Assembly (NCBI GenBank): GCA_045631845.1
Contig: JAZQVM010000041.1
Span: forward strand, 1-6,674
Reading direction: 5' to 3'
Source of the DNA: CAKSHC01 sp045631845
GTDB taxonomy: Bacteria > Bacillota > Clostridia > Oscillospirales > UMGS1783
Length of the DNA: 6,674 nt
Part shown: piece by piece, positions 6,564 through 6,674 of the stretch
Position numbering within the stretch: position 1 is the first letter of the stretch
How the letters are laid out: the number at the start of each line of letters is the position of its first letter
The notes under the pieces: generated by a model
What the model saw: the letters and a program-made list of their open reading frames with translations, nothing else
Databases searched by the model: none
Told to the model about the DNA's origin: nothing
Translations under genes and position numbers: made by a program

Positions 6564-6674
6564 TTACACCTTTGCATATGTTCCGACAAGCTTCAAGCGG
6601 TCCCAAAAGCTCCCGAGCTTTCGCAACATTTCTTGTCCGAGTGCCGTGTGGATGTTTCCCTCGGCCTCGACGTA
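6564..6674 (-). CDS. pheA: C-terminal 36 residues of an ACT-domain protein, probably prephenate dehydratase
   Basis: Only the end of the gene is in the window; it runs off the right edge. The translated tail begins YVEAEGNIHTALG and ends LKLVGTYAKV before a TAA. An acidic-glycine strand, a helix and a final (F/L)K.LG.Y strand are the pattern of the last part of the ACT regulatory domain in prephenate dehydratases, which bind phenylalanine as feedback inhibitor. Its position directly upstream of aroB, 6 nt away in an operon that also holds tyrA, supports this. If it is a P-protein, its N-terminus would also supply the chorismate mutase absent from the rest of the window. With so few residues, another ACT-domain protein cannot be excluded. 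Confidence 0.6.
   Translation of the reverse strand, partial: YVEAEGNIHTALGQEMLRKLGSFWDRLKLVGTYAKV

Noticed and set aside
1..6674. Operon promoter, terminator, riboswitch, tRNA, CRISPR array or mobile element
   Set aside because: There is no non-coding gap longer than 17 nt, no repeats with regular spacing, and no transposase or integrase motif; the control regions must lie outside the window.

Overview
This window is a dense piece of a minus-strand operon for aromatic amino acid biosynthesis. Protein families, strong GGAG-type ribosome binding sites, moderate GC content (by eye) and the short clostridial-looking forms of AroA, TyrA and DAHP synthase suggest an anaerobic Firmicute of class Clostridia, perhaps Oscillospiraceae- or Lachnospiraceae-like. 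This placement is an inference from remembered family resemblance, not from a search.

Transcription runs right to left. At the right edge is the tail of an ACT-domain protein, probably PheA prephenate dehydratase (6564-6674). Then follow aroB (5562-6557), aroC (4471-5565), a fused aroE-aroK gene (3248-4474), aroQ type II (2823-3251), aroA (1619-2833), tyrA (769-1629) and a class I DAHP synthase cut by the left edge (1-751). Nearly every base is coding. The gaps are 6 nt (pheA-like/aroB) and 17 nt (tyrA/DAHP synthase). Every other junction overlaps, by 4 nt three times and by 11 nt twice. No gene-free stretch is longer than 17 nt.

Together the genes encode all seven shikimate steps on six polypeptides. 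DAHP synthase makes DAHP from PEP and erythrose 4-phosphate, AroB makes 3-dehydroquinate, and AroQ makes 3-dehydroshikimate. The AroE half of the fusion makes shikimate and its AroK half makes shikimate 3-phosphate. AroA then makes EPSP and AroC makes chorismate. TyrA and the probable PheA lead on to tyrosine and phenylalanine. No chorismate mutase is visible; it could be the N-terminal part of the truncated upstream gene or lie elsewhere. The operon promoter, any leader control and the terminator lie outside the window.

I see no mobile element, CRISPR array, RNA gene or clearly undescribed system. The points most worth a second look are the AroE-AroK fusion, the one-operon complete pathway with repeated overlap lengths, the altered inhibitor-site positions in DAHP synthase, and the unusual PEP-loop and shortened segment of AroA.
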